Assembly: GCF_000499845.2 (NCBI RefSeq)
Contig: NC_023751.2
Span: forward strand, 10,331,564 to 10,395,563
From: Phaseolus vulgaris
Taxonomy: Eukaryota > Streptophyta > Magnoliopsida > Fabales > Fabaceae
Direction of reading: 5' to 3'
DNA length: 64,000 nt
Both the position numbers and the translations under genes were made by a program. Positions 1 through 11,273 of the stretch are shown piece by piece. The notes under the pieces were generated by a model. It was given only the letters and a program-made list of their open reading frames with translations. It was not told the origin of the DNA and searched no databases. Each line of letters starts with the position of its first letter. The first letter of the stretch is position 1.

Positions 1-1190
1 ATGAATGAGAATTATATAACTTCAAAGTACCTCAAATAAAGAAGTTCATACAAATACTACAGAAGTTAAATTGTTGAAGTCATAGAAATTAAATAATTAG
101 AAATGGACAAATGTCAAGTTTCTATGTCCAATCCTGTAATGATATCCTCTCCTCCATCATCTTCATCTTCATCACAATCCACATTGGCATCAAAAGTTAT
201 ATTTTCAAGATCAAATGCATCTAGAGTTGGAACTCTTATTGCTATAGTGAACATTTTGACCAGCACAAGGTTCAAAGTCCTCCCTAGTTCCAGCAAGATG
301 ATGCTTGAATCTAAATATTCCTCCACTCACACTCTTTGGACAATAATTACATTTCACCTTATTACCATTTCCACTAATATCTATCCCATACTTCCATCCA
401 ATATCCGATCTATTTCCTGAAGCATTTTTACTTCTACTAAAAATAGAAGATGCACTTGGATTGACCCCACTTTAATTTGATCCACTCCCAGAGATTAGCT
501 CCAAATTCAATTTCTGCCAAAATAAAATAAAATTTGCAGCAAGTTTTCTCAATTAAAAAAAACAAAGAGCATTCCAAACAAAAAAAAATAAAATCTGCAC
601 CTCAATTAAATAAAAAAAATCCAATTTGGAGTCCATCTTGTATTCTACAGCCCAATAAAAAAAACAGAATCCTAATTCCCTAAATCACACCACGTAACAA
701 TGGAACCCTGATTCCACACACCACATCCCTAACCTTATATGATGAACGGCACCTCCGACACCACGGTCAACCTACGACCACCACAATCGCTGCACGAACC
801 CCCACCACCCCGCAACCTAACCGCCACCACCGCACAACTGCTCCGCTCGATCGCCACCATCGCTGCAGTTGTTCAGAGAAGACAGACCACCTCCGCGCAC
901 TCCACAAAAGACGCAAAGTGAAACCAAAACGAAAACGAAACGCGAAACCCTAAAGGTCAGTTTATTTCATTTAAATTTCGCAAAACCCTAAACGCGACAC
1001 CGTTTTGGGTTAAAACGAAAACCCAGTTGAACTCGCCAACTCGGAGCAGACTCGTGAGTTTGAAAGAGTTCACTCTGATTCTGCCGAGTTTAGTCAAAAA
1101 CCGAGTTTACTACCAAGTTAACTCGGTAAGGGTAAGTGGAAACGTGAACTCGGACAAGGCAATGAGTTGACTCGCGAGTTTGACAACCAT
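1..1190 (-). mobile_element. hAT-type DNA transposon, one end only (other end outside the window)
   Basis: Read on the minus strand, the element appears to begin near 1190 with CATGGTTGTCAAACTCG, an end of the type seen in plant hAT elements. About 200 bp follow that are dense in AACTCG/GAGTT motifs; subterminal short repeats are typical of hAT transposase binding regions. Next comes a GC-richer stretch (about 730-960) resembling a 5' leader, then a decayed BED zinc-finger coding stretch (215-470). The transposase core and the second terminal repeat are not in the window, so length and target duplication cannot be measured. The element lies downstream of SF3a60 exon 7 on the same strand, so it probably sits inside an SF3a60 intron. 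The family call rests on the BED finger and the subterminal repeats; the exact terminus is inferred. Confidence 0.6.
215..470 (-). pseudogene. BED zinc-finger fragment of a hAT transposase-like protein
   Basis: On the minus strand one frame reads through S-D-I-G-W-K-Y-G, then KVKCNYCPKSVSGG and IFRFKHHLAGTRED. This is the classic plant hAT BED finger, with the CxxC pair and the H-H-L-AGT-R block. After the AGTRED motif the frame is lost, and an acidic tail (DEDEDDGGED) continues in another frame near 120-190, so at least one frameshift has occurred. No start codon or catalytic domain can be assigned. It belongs to the transposon that covers the left edge. A domesticated BED protein is possible but unlikely given the broken frame. 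Confidence 0.7.
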
Positions 1191-1765
1191 GATACAGATA
1201 TATTGCTTATGGGCAGGGCTTCAAATCTACTTTAAACAAAATTCAATCAATCAAGGTCTCCTAGAACAAATAGAATTTCGTAGGTCAAAGAATTTTAATT
1301 TAATTTTGATCTACCATGGACAATGGAAATGCCACTTATGATATAGATAATGAATTCACACTTCCACGGTATTATTCAAATGTATTTGACAATGGACAAG
1401 CTGAACAAATAATGAATTTCCAGTACTTAAATAAAATAGAATCAAGCAGGGATGATGTTATATATCATGCCAAGAGCCAATTATATACACATTAGCTAGT
1501 GCTCCAATAACTGTAATCGCTGATAAGGGTAAGAGACCAGAATGATGGGTCCAAGTAAGTTAAAACATAAGGAACGGTAGCCAATAGAATTTTGACTATG
1601 ATAGAAAAGTCACTAAACATCCCTTATGACACTAATTTAGACATTTAGAGATATCATCCCAAAGATAATTCCTACTTTCCTACTTCCTTCCACGAAAATA
1701 ACAAAATATATAAAATATTGGGAGGAGTGCAGGAGTGAATTATACCATGTAGGGTTAGAAATTAC

Positions 1766-4700
1766 CTTTGTGAGGAAGAGCCTCTCAGCCCGTTGCTGGA
1801 TAGTACCACCAGTCTTAAGCCCCAATGCAGCCAGAGCCTATCACATCAAAATGAGAAGAAAAAGATGTAATCAATTCTTCAATTTTATCATAATTGATGG
1901 TGAATTTTCCCATTGACAAGCTACATTGTTAATGGAATGCATGCCCACACACAATTATACAGAGTCTTCAATTTTACCTCCTTTAACCTTTCAGGACCCA
2001 CTTCCATCAGCTCTTCAACAGTACTGTAATAATCAAGATCAATGGTAGAATGCTCAGCAGGTACATGTCCATTCTCCTGATTGTCATTTTCCCATCCCCG
2101 TACCTTTCCAGCAGCCCAATTTTCTTCAAATTCAGTTGTTACCTGCAACAATTGTGTTAGATTCACCCTCCCATATAAAGAGAAGATGAAAATAATGCAC
2201 AGGGAATCCCCATTTCAATAAGAGGAACATTATGGGCAAGTTTGCTTTAAATTCTCTTCATAAAAATTACTTCGAAAAATTGTTTGTTTGAAGCTTTAGA
2301 AAAAAAAATAGAATCAGAGAAAAATAAACAGATTTGTGATTATTTACAGAAGACCTTTTGAGTACTTCTGGGGGAAAATGATAACAAACTTTTAAAATAA
2401 AAAGTACTTCAATAACAGTAACCACACAAAAAAAAAAAGCTTTTTCTTTTTATAAATTCCTTAACACACTAAGATTAACTTCCAAAAATTACATGCACAC
2501 CTTTCCATTGTGCAATATGTCATTCAATATTACTCTATCCAAGAAATAAAGGAACAGATTTGAAACATGAAGCAGGAATTGCTGAAGATGACTTTTGAGA
2601 CTTAAAATTCCATACTTAGCCAATAGTCATGCATTTGTATATAGAAACTATATAATATTGAAATCATAAAAGCCTTTCAAAAGTTAACTTGCTTTAGTTC
2701 AAAAATATATAACATAAGTGAAAAAGGCATTGAAAATGGGACCACATGAAAGAAAACGTAAATTACTTAACAAATACAACAACCAAACTTTTCTTCACTT
2801 GATAAAGGCAAAAAGACACCACGATGTTTTGATGTAAATCATGTCTATAGACAAATTACTGACCTCTATCTATATCCTTCTTAGAAGTTTTCCCTATAGT
2901 TTTTAATGACTTCATCTATCTCTTGAGATCACATTACCCTGCATCTAATCTACTAATATCCTAAAACGGGTTTCTACATGTCTTGTCCACACATGCCCTA
3001 ACCACCTAAAGCAAGTTTTCACCATTTACAACAAGTGCCACAACAACTTAGTCCTTATAATAAAAACACCCCAACTAAGCAAATAATTACTACTTTTTCA
3101 TAGAGGAAAAGATATTGTAATAGAAGGACGGAGAACTTGGAAGAATTGACACAAAACATATTACAGGACACGGTGATAGACCAACAATATCACTGGATTG
3201 AACTGAAACAAAATTTTCAGATATTAAATCGAATGCAAATCATTCACAACTAAGACTTCTGAAGTTTCTATTCCCACATTTTGATAATAATGTGATGAAA
3301 AAACTTACAAAGAAAAAACATGTACATATAGTGATGCTCAATATTGACATGAAAATACTACAAGTTTAAAACAGAGGTCATAGAAAATTAATAACCTTTG
3401 AGAAAATTCGATCAAGATCTTGCAGGGGCTCGGTACGCTGGAAAAAGTATATCAGATACTCCAAAAGATTCACCATATATTCTCGGTACTGTCTGGAGAT
3501 ATTAAACAGCAAAAAATTAGAAGCCTGTACAAATGCAAATTTCATACAAAACTAGGATCCACATAAATGCCAAATAATTGTCAAAATTAACTCAATAGAG
3601 TATACATTCACCTGGTCATTTTCATTTTGCGGGGAATCTTATTTGTGTCTGAGAAAACATCAACATATGCAGAATACTCAAGTGGCTCTCCAAACTTAGA
3701 ATTGACATACTGATAATATAATTCATGCAGGTCTAAGTATCGACCAAGAGCTTCCTGAAAGAAAATTTTTACAGGATCATTGGCCAGAAAAAGCTATAGG
3801 AGAAGAATTATCAGTACATGAAAGTGACATGCCTCTCCTCTCGGTAGAATATGTTAAACTTCATCTTGCTTATTCAATGTCTCAAAATAAAAAAACTTAA
3901 TCTCAGACAGTACATCTTCACAGTTTTCCTAATTTATCGACAAACTATTTAAATGATCAATCCTACACAATAGATTACATAAACCAGAGTATCCACATCA
4001 GTTGCCAGATCTATTCTTTAAATTATCAAGAATCCCCAAGCTTGTTTGTCCCACATGCTAAGCCAGGTTAAATTTCACTAAATGGATCCAGCATTCTTTA
4101 TTTATTATTTTCAGATTAAACACAAAGGAGGAGGGAGGGGGCGAGAGAGAGACCTCTCCACTAAACTCAATTTGAGGTTCTTCTTTGAGAACCGTTTCAT
4201 AATCATCATTGGCGTCAACAACACGTGCAACCGGGTGCTTCCTATGATACTCTCGTATCTGCAACACCACAGAACAACAAATCCGTTATTCATAAAGTGA
4301 TAAACCAGTAACAGAAGTAAAATAATTGTGAGAACCTAGCTCACCATATCCAGTTAATTATTTTTCAACAAAATCTAACTAGATTAAATCCCCAATTCTC
4401 CCTTCAGTTCCACATAAAATTACAATAATAAACCTGCACAGATACAAATTTAAACACTAAACAATTTCGATGCTTCACCACTTAAATTTCTTTGATGAAA
4501 AGATAACTCCATTTCATCTAAAAATTGATAAATACGAAACAAATTTAAACAAAAAAGGAAAAGAAATAAACGACCTCCTTTAGTCTATCATAAAAGGCAC
4601 TGAAAACGTTAATTCCAGAGGCAGTTTGGCCTCCGAGTGCAGCAATCTCGTCCTTCCTCGCATTGTCGTTATCCTCATATATTCCAGTCTGAAACGTAGA

Positions 4701-4941
4701 AAAGCAAGCTAGGTCACGATGTGAAAATGGAAAAAATAAGGGAAAACCTAATAATAAGCAAACGTACAAGCTTTTCAGTGGTGGAGGTAATGGTATCGAT
4801 CATGTTTCGCACACGGTGACTCTGATACAAACGCTCCTTGTTGGTGCCAGGCTCATTCTGGAGCTCCTTCACTATCAGCCGCTCCAACCGCTCAACCTCC
4901 TCGTGTGCCGCCCGCGTCACTTCCAGCACGGTCGACGACAT
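1766..4941 (-). CDS. SF3A3: Splicing factor 3a subunit 3 (SF3a60), N-terminal seven exons; gene runs off or is interrupted to the left
   Basis: This encodes a subunit of the U2 snRNP SF3a complex, needed for nuclear branch-site recognition. Minus-strand exons: 4768-4941, 4575-4688, 4154-4258, 3612-3754, 3396-3492, 1978-2142 and 1766-1837. All phases join, giving 290 residues with no stop. The product starts MSSTVLEVTRAAHEEVERLE and contains DEIAALGGQTASG, LKEIREYHRKHP, GRYLDLHELY and LGLKTGGTIQQRAERLF, all matching plant SF3a60 (ATROPOS in Arabidopsis, about 500 residues). The C-terminal matrin-type C2H2 zinc finger, about 210 residues, is absent. Left of 1766 I find only intron-like DNA and the hAT element. 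Either the remaining exons lie beyond the window, with the transposon in an intron, or the gene is truncated. The clean reading frame favours a functional gene. The ATG at 4939-4941 is chosen by homology. Confidence 0.88.
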
Positions 4942-5082
4942 TCTCTTTCTCTCTCTACACTTCTCACTCCTCACAAAAATTGCTGCAAATAATTAACCCA
5001 ATCACTCTTGGGCTAATGTTGGCCCTATCATTTCCGACCCGATAGTCTCAACGGGCCAACTAAATGAACTTTCGGATCTACA

Positions 5083-5958
5083 TTTTTCTTCCTGCACCCC
5101 CATAATATTATGAAAAGACAAAAATAACCCTATTATTTTTTAAAAATCCCAAAATGCACATAAGACCCATACTACTATTTCTTCTTCCTTTGCCCACATA
5201 CTATACCTACGAATTCCATTTCTCTCTAAATAGTGATAGCGTTGCTCCATCTCTTAGCACAAGAAGGTATTTCTTTTGGTAGTAGTCGATAGTGTTTTGG
5301 ATTATCGTTTCCGCAGTTTATATCAAGTATTTCAGACAATGTTTTTGTAATTTTATGGAATTAGAAATCCGTATTGGTTTTTTCACATTCCAAAATTGGA
5401 AATCTATAATCTTCTGGATTGGGAAATCCGTAAATCTTCTAGATCCATCAATCCATAACATAAATTAAACTTCCAAATTCAGCAATCCAAAAATTAACAA
5501 TTTATTAACAAATTGTTTTTGGAACACCTACTCATCTGGAAAACAACATAATTCACTTTCGAATTGATGAATCCGTAACACACCCACCCTAAACCCTAAA
5601 CACGATCTCTTTTTCCAAATAAAATATCAAGGTCACTTTCAGAATTTTTGAAATTGTAGGTGCAGGAAGAAGAATTTGTAAGCCTTTGGATTACACTTCT
5701 CGTGTAGATACCTAGGACCTGTCAAAATAGGTAAAATGAACAAATGCTTTATCTAACTCGTTTTAATTTTGGAATGTTCTTCGTATTCTAGAAAAAGTTA
5801 TTCTGGAAAATACATTTCAAAATTTTATTGTGAGAATTCTATTTTTAAAAAACTTCTAAAAAGGATAATTCAGAAGTCATTAAAAAGTAGAGGATAAAAT
5901 ATCTTTTTTAAATTAATGGAGTGCAAGAAGAATTTTGATAGGATGCAGGAAGAAAAGT
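5083..5958. repeat. Non-coding element with short inverted ends (MITE-like, TTTTTCTTCCTGCA family)
   Basis: The left end reads TTTTTCTTCCTGCACCCC (5083-5100). The right end, GATGCAGGAAGAAAAGT near 5942-5958, is its imperfect reverse complement. A further TGCAGGAAGAAGAA copy lies at 5661, suggesting nesting or a tandem event. The interior is AT-rich and non-coding, with many 'aaatccgtaa/gaaatcc' variants. A related element with similar ends lies at 52749-53208. It separates the SF3a60 promoter side from the retrotransposon. Confidence 0.5.
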
Positions 5959-6500
5959 TTTTTCTATACCCAACATTTTTTAACCTGCACCTTACACATT
6001 TTTAAATTTCTAAAAATACCTTCAATTCCGAAAATGAAAATTTAAAATTAAATATAATACATTTTAAAAAAATAAATTCATAAAAAATTCTTGTGTTTCA
6101 AAAATAAAAAATTCAAAATATAATTTAAAAGCAAAATAATATTCTAGATAAACAATTTCGCAATAAAAAAAATATTAAAAAAAGATCAGAATATATTTTT
6201 ATCGATTGCCAAAAAGAAACACCCTTAAGTTTTTTAAAAATTTTAAAGGTAAGTACTTAAAAAGAAGTCCCTTTTTATCTCTTTTATTAATGCACGACAC
6301 ACCATGAATTAAGTAATTAGGAAATGAATAAGCATCACTCAGTAAACAAATTTCATTCCTTTAACGAAAAAATAAATTATGATTTTTGCACAATCATAAC
6401 GGATAATATAATTTTCGCGTTTTCTCACCCAACAAACCAATTTTTATTGTTAAAAAAAATAAATGTGTAGTCTCTTTTTTTTAAGTTTCTCTTAGTAATT
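5959..6500. other. AT-rich intergenic stretch, nothing recognised
   Basis: This is A/T-rich sequence with A-runs and no coding or RNA signal that I can support. It lies between a MITE-like repeat and the LTR-like repeat that hosts the copia element. Confidence 0.5.
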
Positions 6501-6600
6501 GTTTGTTGGCCTTATCAGGTCACCCGCTATCGGATTGTTATTAGATCACCCATAATATATAGTCTCACACACGAGTTGGTAGTCTTGACATAAAGGGGTG
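6501..6600 (+). repeat. LTR-like repeat family, copy A, left part (split by the copia insertion)
   Basis: The sequence includes TTGTTGGCCTTATCAGG, CACCCGCTATCGG, ACCCATAATATATAGTC and ACGAGTTGGTAGTC, ending in a purine-rich AAAGGGGTG. The same order of motifs occurs at 43576-43659. The purine tract followed by TGTTGGAG (resumed at 11164) looks like a polypurine tract and the start of an LTR, so this may be the internal part of a small retroelement (TRIM-like). Confidence 0.6.
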
Positions 6601-6812
6601 TGTTGTTTCTTTAGGTATGTGTAAATCTCACAAGAGAATAATGTATTATTCAATGCAGAGAATGACTTATATAAGCCTTACAGACTCTGAAAAAAACAAA
6701 CTAACTGCAACTGCACACCAAGTGGCACTAAACTAGGAGTAAATAATGCAACAAATAAAGACTCGTTCAGCCCTATATTTCAGGGGCCTTATTGACACGT
6801 AAATAATTAACA
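6601..6812 (-). repeat. 3' LTR of the copia element
   Basis: On the plus strand it begins TGTTGTTTC and ends ATTAACA, so in element orientation it is TG...CA bounded. It matches 10950-11161 over its full length with nine substitutions and no indel. It contains a GACTTATATAAGCC motif that could serve as a TATA region in either orientation. Confidence 0.93.
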
Positions 6813-6823
6813 TACCCTCCCTT
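6813..6823 (-). other. Polypurine tract of the copia element
   Basis: On the minus strand AAGGGAGGGTA stands directly before the 3' LTR, the expected position for plus-strand DNA priming. Confidence 0.8.
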
Positions 6824-6828
6824 AAGCT

Positions 6829-9800
6829 TTAGCTTATTTCAGTAACTTCAACTACACTAAGCATGTGTCTGAACTTCTCAAACTGATCAAGCTTCACAGC
6901 CTTAGTCATCACGTCAGCCACTTGTTCATTTGTATTGCAGTATTTCAGTTGAATTACTTGTTCATTCACCAAATCTCGCAGAAAGTGAAATCTTACTGCA
7001 ATGTGTTTACTTCTTCCATGGAGAATAGGATTTTTGGATAATTGAATTGTAGAATTGTTGTCACATAGAATTTTAGTGGCTTCTTTTTCTCCTAACCCAA
7101 GGTGCTTGAGAATTCTTCTAAGCCAAATGCATTGACATGCACAAGATGCTGCAGCAATGTATTCAGCTTCTGTAGTAGATAAGTTAACTACAGGCTGTTT
7201 TTTTGAAGCCCATGATACAGCTGTAGTTCCCATCATAAATACTGATCCGGAAGTGCTTCTTCTATCATCTAAGTCTTCTGCATAATTGTTATCACTGTAG
7301 GCTGTGAAACCTATTTTTTTTTCCTTTTTGATAGAAAAGACCGTGGTCTATGGTGCCTTTTAAGTACCTAAAAATCCGTTTTGCTGCAGCCCAATGTGAC
7401 TCCTTTGGATTGGCCATGTACCTGCTGATTAGACTTACTCCATACATCAAATCTGGTCGTGTGGCTGTCAAATACATGAGACTACCAACAACTTGTTTAA
7501 AATTTGTGACATCTACTGGTGCTCCTACATCATCCTTAGACAGTATAGTTCCAGGTACCATAGGATTGCAAACAGAATTACTTTCTAGCATGTTAAACCG
7601 AAGTAATATCTCACGTGCATACTGTCTTTGACAGATAAAAATTCCTACCTCATTTTGTATAACTTCTATTCCCAAAAAATGTCTCATTTTACCCAAATCG
7701 GTCATGTCAAATTCTAACTGCATAGAGCTTTTGAACTCTTCACATATATCCTTGCAATTTCCAGCAAAAATTAGATCATCAACATAGAGACTAACAATTA
7801 AGAACTTGCCATGGACCCTTTTTGTAAACAAGGTGTGTTCACTAGAGCAACGTACAAATTTTTCTCTGGTAAAATAGGCTTCTATCTTACTGTACCAGGT
7901 TTGTGGAGCCTGTCTAAGTCCATAGAGAGCTTTCCTGAGTTTGTATACGTGATTTTCTTTGCCCTTTGTGATAAATCCAGTAGGTTGTTGAATGTATACC
8001 TCTTCTTGAAGTTCACCATGTAGGAACGCGCTTTTGACATCGAGTTGGAATACTTCCCATGAGTATTGAGCTGCCACGGCTAATAGAACCCGTACTGTGT
8101 CAAGTCTAGCTACAGGAGCAAATACTTCTGTGTAATTGATTCCATACTGTTGGGCATAGCCTTTGGCCACTAACATGGCCTTATATTTCTCTATCTGGCC
8201 ATATTCATTGAATTTGGTTTTGAAGACCCATTTCACGCCAATGGGTTTAACACCATCTGGAAGTTCTACAAGCTCTCACGTGTTGTTCTTTTCAATTGCT
8301 TTCATTTCAGTGTCCATTGCTTCCCTCCAGTTTTGACTCTTGTAAGCTTCTTCAAAGGATTGAGGATCTACATAATCGGTTATCATCATCGCCAGTAAGC
8401 TCTCCTCTTCTACAGATAGGTTGGTCTCATAGTCAATCATCCATGATGGTTGTCTCCGGGTCTTGATTGCCCTCCCTTCAACTGCAGGATTAGTGAATGC
8501 TGAATCTGAAGTTAGCTCGAGTGTTTCTGGTTGATCATGGCTGACTGTTATTTGTTGAGATGCAGATTCTGCAGTTTCAATTTCTTCTTTGTCTCCCAAA
8601 TCAAGAGCAAGAGGTGTGCCTCCATCTACCTGTGCATTCCAATTCCAACTCTTATTTTCTTCAAACACCACGTCTCTGCTTACAATAACATTCTTTGTAA
8701 TAGGGTCATAGAGTTTGTAAGCTTTTGACTCATCACTTACACCCAAGAGAATACATTGTTGGCTCTTTGCGTCTAGTTTGCTTCGCTTTTGATCAGGAAT
8801 GTGAACATGTGCAACACATCCAAATGTGCGGAAATAATCAACACATGGCTTCACTCCACTCCACACTTCTTCCGAAGTCCCTTGATCTACCGCAGAGGTT
8901 GGACTTCGGTTTTGGACATGAACACACCAGCGTACTGCCTCAGGCCAGAAGGATTTTGGAACTTGCTTGTCATGAAGTATTGTTCTGACTGCATTCATGA
9001 TGGTACGATTCTTACGCTCTGCAACTCCATTTTGTTGAGGAGTGTAGACCGCTGTCAATTGTCTAGAGATACCATGGTGATTACAAAAGGTTGAAAATTC
9101 CTTGGAATTGAATTCACCACCTCGATCAGTTCTTAAACACACAATGTGAGTGCCAACTTCTTTTTCAACATATGCTTTGAAGTTTTTGAATGTATTGAAC
9201 GTTTCGGATTTTGCATGCAAGAAATAAATCCAAGTCTTACGAGAATAATCATCAACAAAGCTTAAAATGTACCTCTTATTGTTGTGTGAAGCTGGCGAAA
9301 TGGGACCACATACATCAACATGGATTAATTGGAGTTTCATTGCTGCTCTCCATGAACTTTGCTTTGGTATGACATCTCTATGTTGTTTTCCCATGAGACA
9401 GGTAGTGCATATATCCTTGGGAGTTTTCAGAAAAGGTAGACCAATTACCATTTGCTTATTTGCAAGTGTGTTGAGTCCTTTAAAGTTGAGATGTCCAAAT
9501 CGTTTATGCCACAACAAAGCTGCCTTATCAGAATCATCTTCAACTTGGAGGCACTGAGAATGCTGGGAGGTCACTGAGACTGTCACATAAAACATCCTAT
9601 TTCCTCTCATGTTTGTATGAATAATCAATCCTCTATCTGGATGGAATATCTTGCATGTATCATTTTGGATTAAGATAGCCAGGCCTTTCTCTTGAAGTTG
9701 TCCCAAACTTAAGAGGTTGGTTTTAAGTTCTGGAACGTAGTAAACATTGGATATAACATGTGTAACACCATTGATTTGAACCCGAATATTTCCTCTGGCA

Positions 9801-10814
9801 ATAACATTCAGTGGTGTGTCATTTCCAAGTTTCACATTTTTATTGAGCCCTTCTTCATGAATTTTTGTGAACCACTGCTTATTACCAGTCATATGATTAC
9901 TACATCCAGAATCTAGAAACCAATCTTCTCTCTGAACAGATTGTGTCATCTCTTCATATGCCACCAATAGAATCTCATCTTCTGCCTTTATTGCACCCTC
10001 ACATGCTGCATAATGAGCCTGCTTCTCTACTCCAGGGCATTCGTACTGAAAATGTCCTAGTTTGTGACATTGGAAGCATTCAACAAGCGCCTTGTTGAAG
10101 GGTTGTCTCCCATGTCCTCTTCCCCGTCCACGATTTCCTCTACCGCGACCGCGACTTGCTCCTGAACGATCATCATGAATGACTTTCAGCAGTTGTTCGT
10201 CAGGTTGAAAACTCTCCATTCTTTGCTCATGAACAAGCAAACTCCCATGAAGTTCATCAAGACTTAGGGTGCTCAAGTCGTTGGCCTCCTAAATGGAGCA
10301 CACCACGTAGTTAAAATTTGGGGTTAAGGATCGAAGTTTTTGCTGACCACTGTGCTCGGGTCCAATGTTTCACCATTTACCTTCATTTTATTGACTACGG
10401 TGAGAGTACGTCCCAGGTAGCTATCAATTTTCTCACCGTCTTTCATGTTCAGCAATTCGAAATCCCGTCGTAGTGCTTGAAGTTGACCCGTTTAACTCGT
10501 TTTGATCCTTTGTATTTCTGCTGCATGGACCTCCATATCGCTTGTGACGTGCTTTTGTCTAGTATTGTTTCAAGGACTTCTCTATCAATAACTTGAAACA
10601 AGTAGTTATTTACTTTCATATCCTTCAGATTCGCCTCAGTAGCATTCCTCCGCTGTGCCTCAGTGGGCGTGGCTCCAATTTTCGGTATGCCTTCTTCTAC
10701 TAATTGTCACAGTTCCTTACTGCGCAGAAAGTTTTCCATGGTCATGGACCAGAAATCATAGTGGCCATCGAACTTTGGAATGGCCGGTTGAACAAACTTC
10801 TCTGGTGTAGACAT
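6829..10814 (-). pseudogene. copia gag-pol polyprotein, interrupted
   Basis: Gag starts at 10814 (MSTPEKFVQ, then PKFDGHYDFW). It has an in-frame TGA at 10707-10709 where Trp is expected, a frameshift near 10490 and a further stop near 10325. From 10276 one frame carries the zinc knuckle CFQCHKLGHFQYEC, the protease WFLDSGCSNHMTG, and integrase (HKRFGHL; TDRGGEF; NGVAERKNR). A TGG-to-TGA change at 8276-8278 stops it, but the same frame continues into reverse transcriptase (KWVFKTKF, FQLDVKSAFLHG, YVDDLI). A nine-T run at 7314-7322 (one base too many) shifts the frame before RNase H (TTEAEYIAAASCACQCIWL). Pol thus carries only two lesions while gag has several. The element could not make its own products as it stands. 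Confidence 0.92.
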
Positions 10815-10935
10815 TCTTACTCTCACACTTCTCACTGATATTGCCCACACTCTGTACCAAATTGCTCTTCACACAAGATCTAGATAATTTCTCTCTGCAC
10901 ACGTAACTCACTTTCTAGATCAGGCCCCTTACGGA

Positions 10936-10947
10936 GCTCTGATACCA
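10936..10947 (-). other. Primer binding site of the copia element (initiator Met tRNA type)
   Basis: Minus strand TGGTATCAGAGC begins 2 bp inside the 5' LTR. It is the standard plant copia site complementary to the 3' end of initiator methionine tRNA. Confidence 0.92.
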
Positions 10948-10949
10948 AT

Positions 10950-11161
10950 TGTTGTTTCTTTAGGTATGTGTAAATCTCACAAGAGAATAATGTATTATTC
11001 AATGCAAAGAATGACTTATATAAGCCTTACAGACTTTGAAAAATACAAATTAACTGCAACTGCATACTAAGTTGCACTAAACTAGGAGTAAATAATGCAA
11101 CAAATAAAGACCCGTTCAGCCCTATATTTCAGGGGCCTTATTGACACGTAAATAACTAACA
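10950..11161 (-). repeat. 5' LTR of the copia element
   Basis: This 212-bp repeat is bounded on the plus strand by TGTTGTTTC and AACTAACA, and pairs with 6601-6812. In element orientation it leads into the primer binding site. Confidence 0.93.
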
Positions 11162-11273
11162 GGTGTTGGAGAATCTCACATCGACTAAAGATTATGACAC
11201 TTCATAGTATATAAGTGGGTGCAAACCTCACCTTATAAGTCGATTTTATAAGGTTGAGTTAGACTTAAAGTCC
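11162..11273 (+). repeat. LTR-like repeat family, copy A, right part
   Basis: The repeat resumes after the copia insertion with GGTGTTGGAGAATCTCACA, then TATATAAGTGGGTGCAAACC and AAGGTTGAGTTAGACTTAAAG. The same order occurs at 43660-43759 and, reversed, at 41994-42099. The TATATAAG box and TG start fit a short LTR. Confidence 0.7.

Larger units (their letters stand above)
6601..11161 (-). mobile_element. Ty1/copia LTR retrotransposon, damaged, nested in an older LTR-like repeat
   Basis: Two 212-bp LTRs (6601-6812 and 10950-11161) flank gag-pol in the minus orientation. A tRNA-iMet-type primer binding site (10936-10947) lies inside the 5' LTR and a polypurine tract (6813-6823) inside the 3' LTR. 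Domain order is gag, zinc knuckle, protease, integrase, reverse transcriptase, RNase H, which is the copia order. By hand count the LTRs differ at 9 of 212 positions, so the insertion is not very recent. The flanks share GGTG (left ...GGGGTG, right GGTGT...), a 4-bp match where 5 bp is usual. The repeat unit that resumes on the right side shows the element landed within copy A of that family. Confidence 0.93.

Noticed and set aside
739..921. 60-codon frame rich in Pro/Thr
   Set aside because: It lies in the transposon's leader region, is antisense to the element and is of low complexity.
1316..1495. 59-codon plus-strand open frame (MDNGNATYDIDNEF...)
   Set aside because: No recognised family, no splice partners and it lies in the presumed SF3a60 intron on the opposite strand. 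Chance cannot be excluded.
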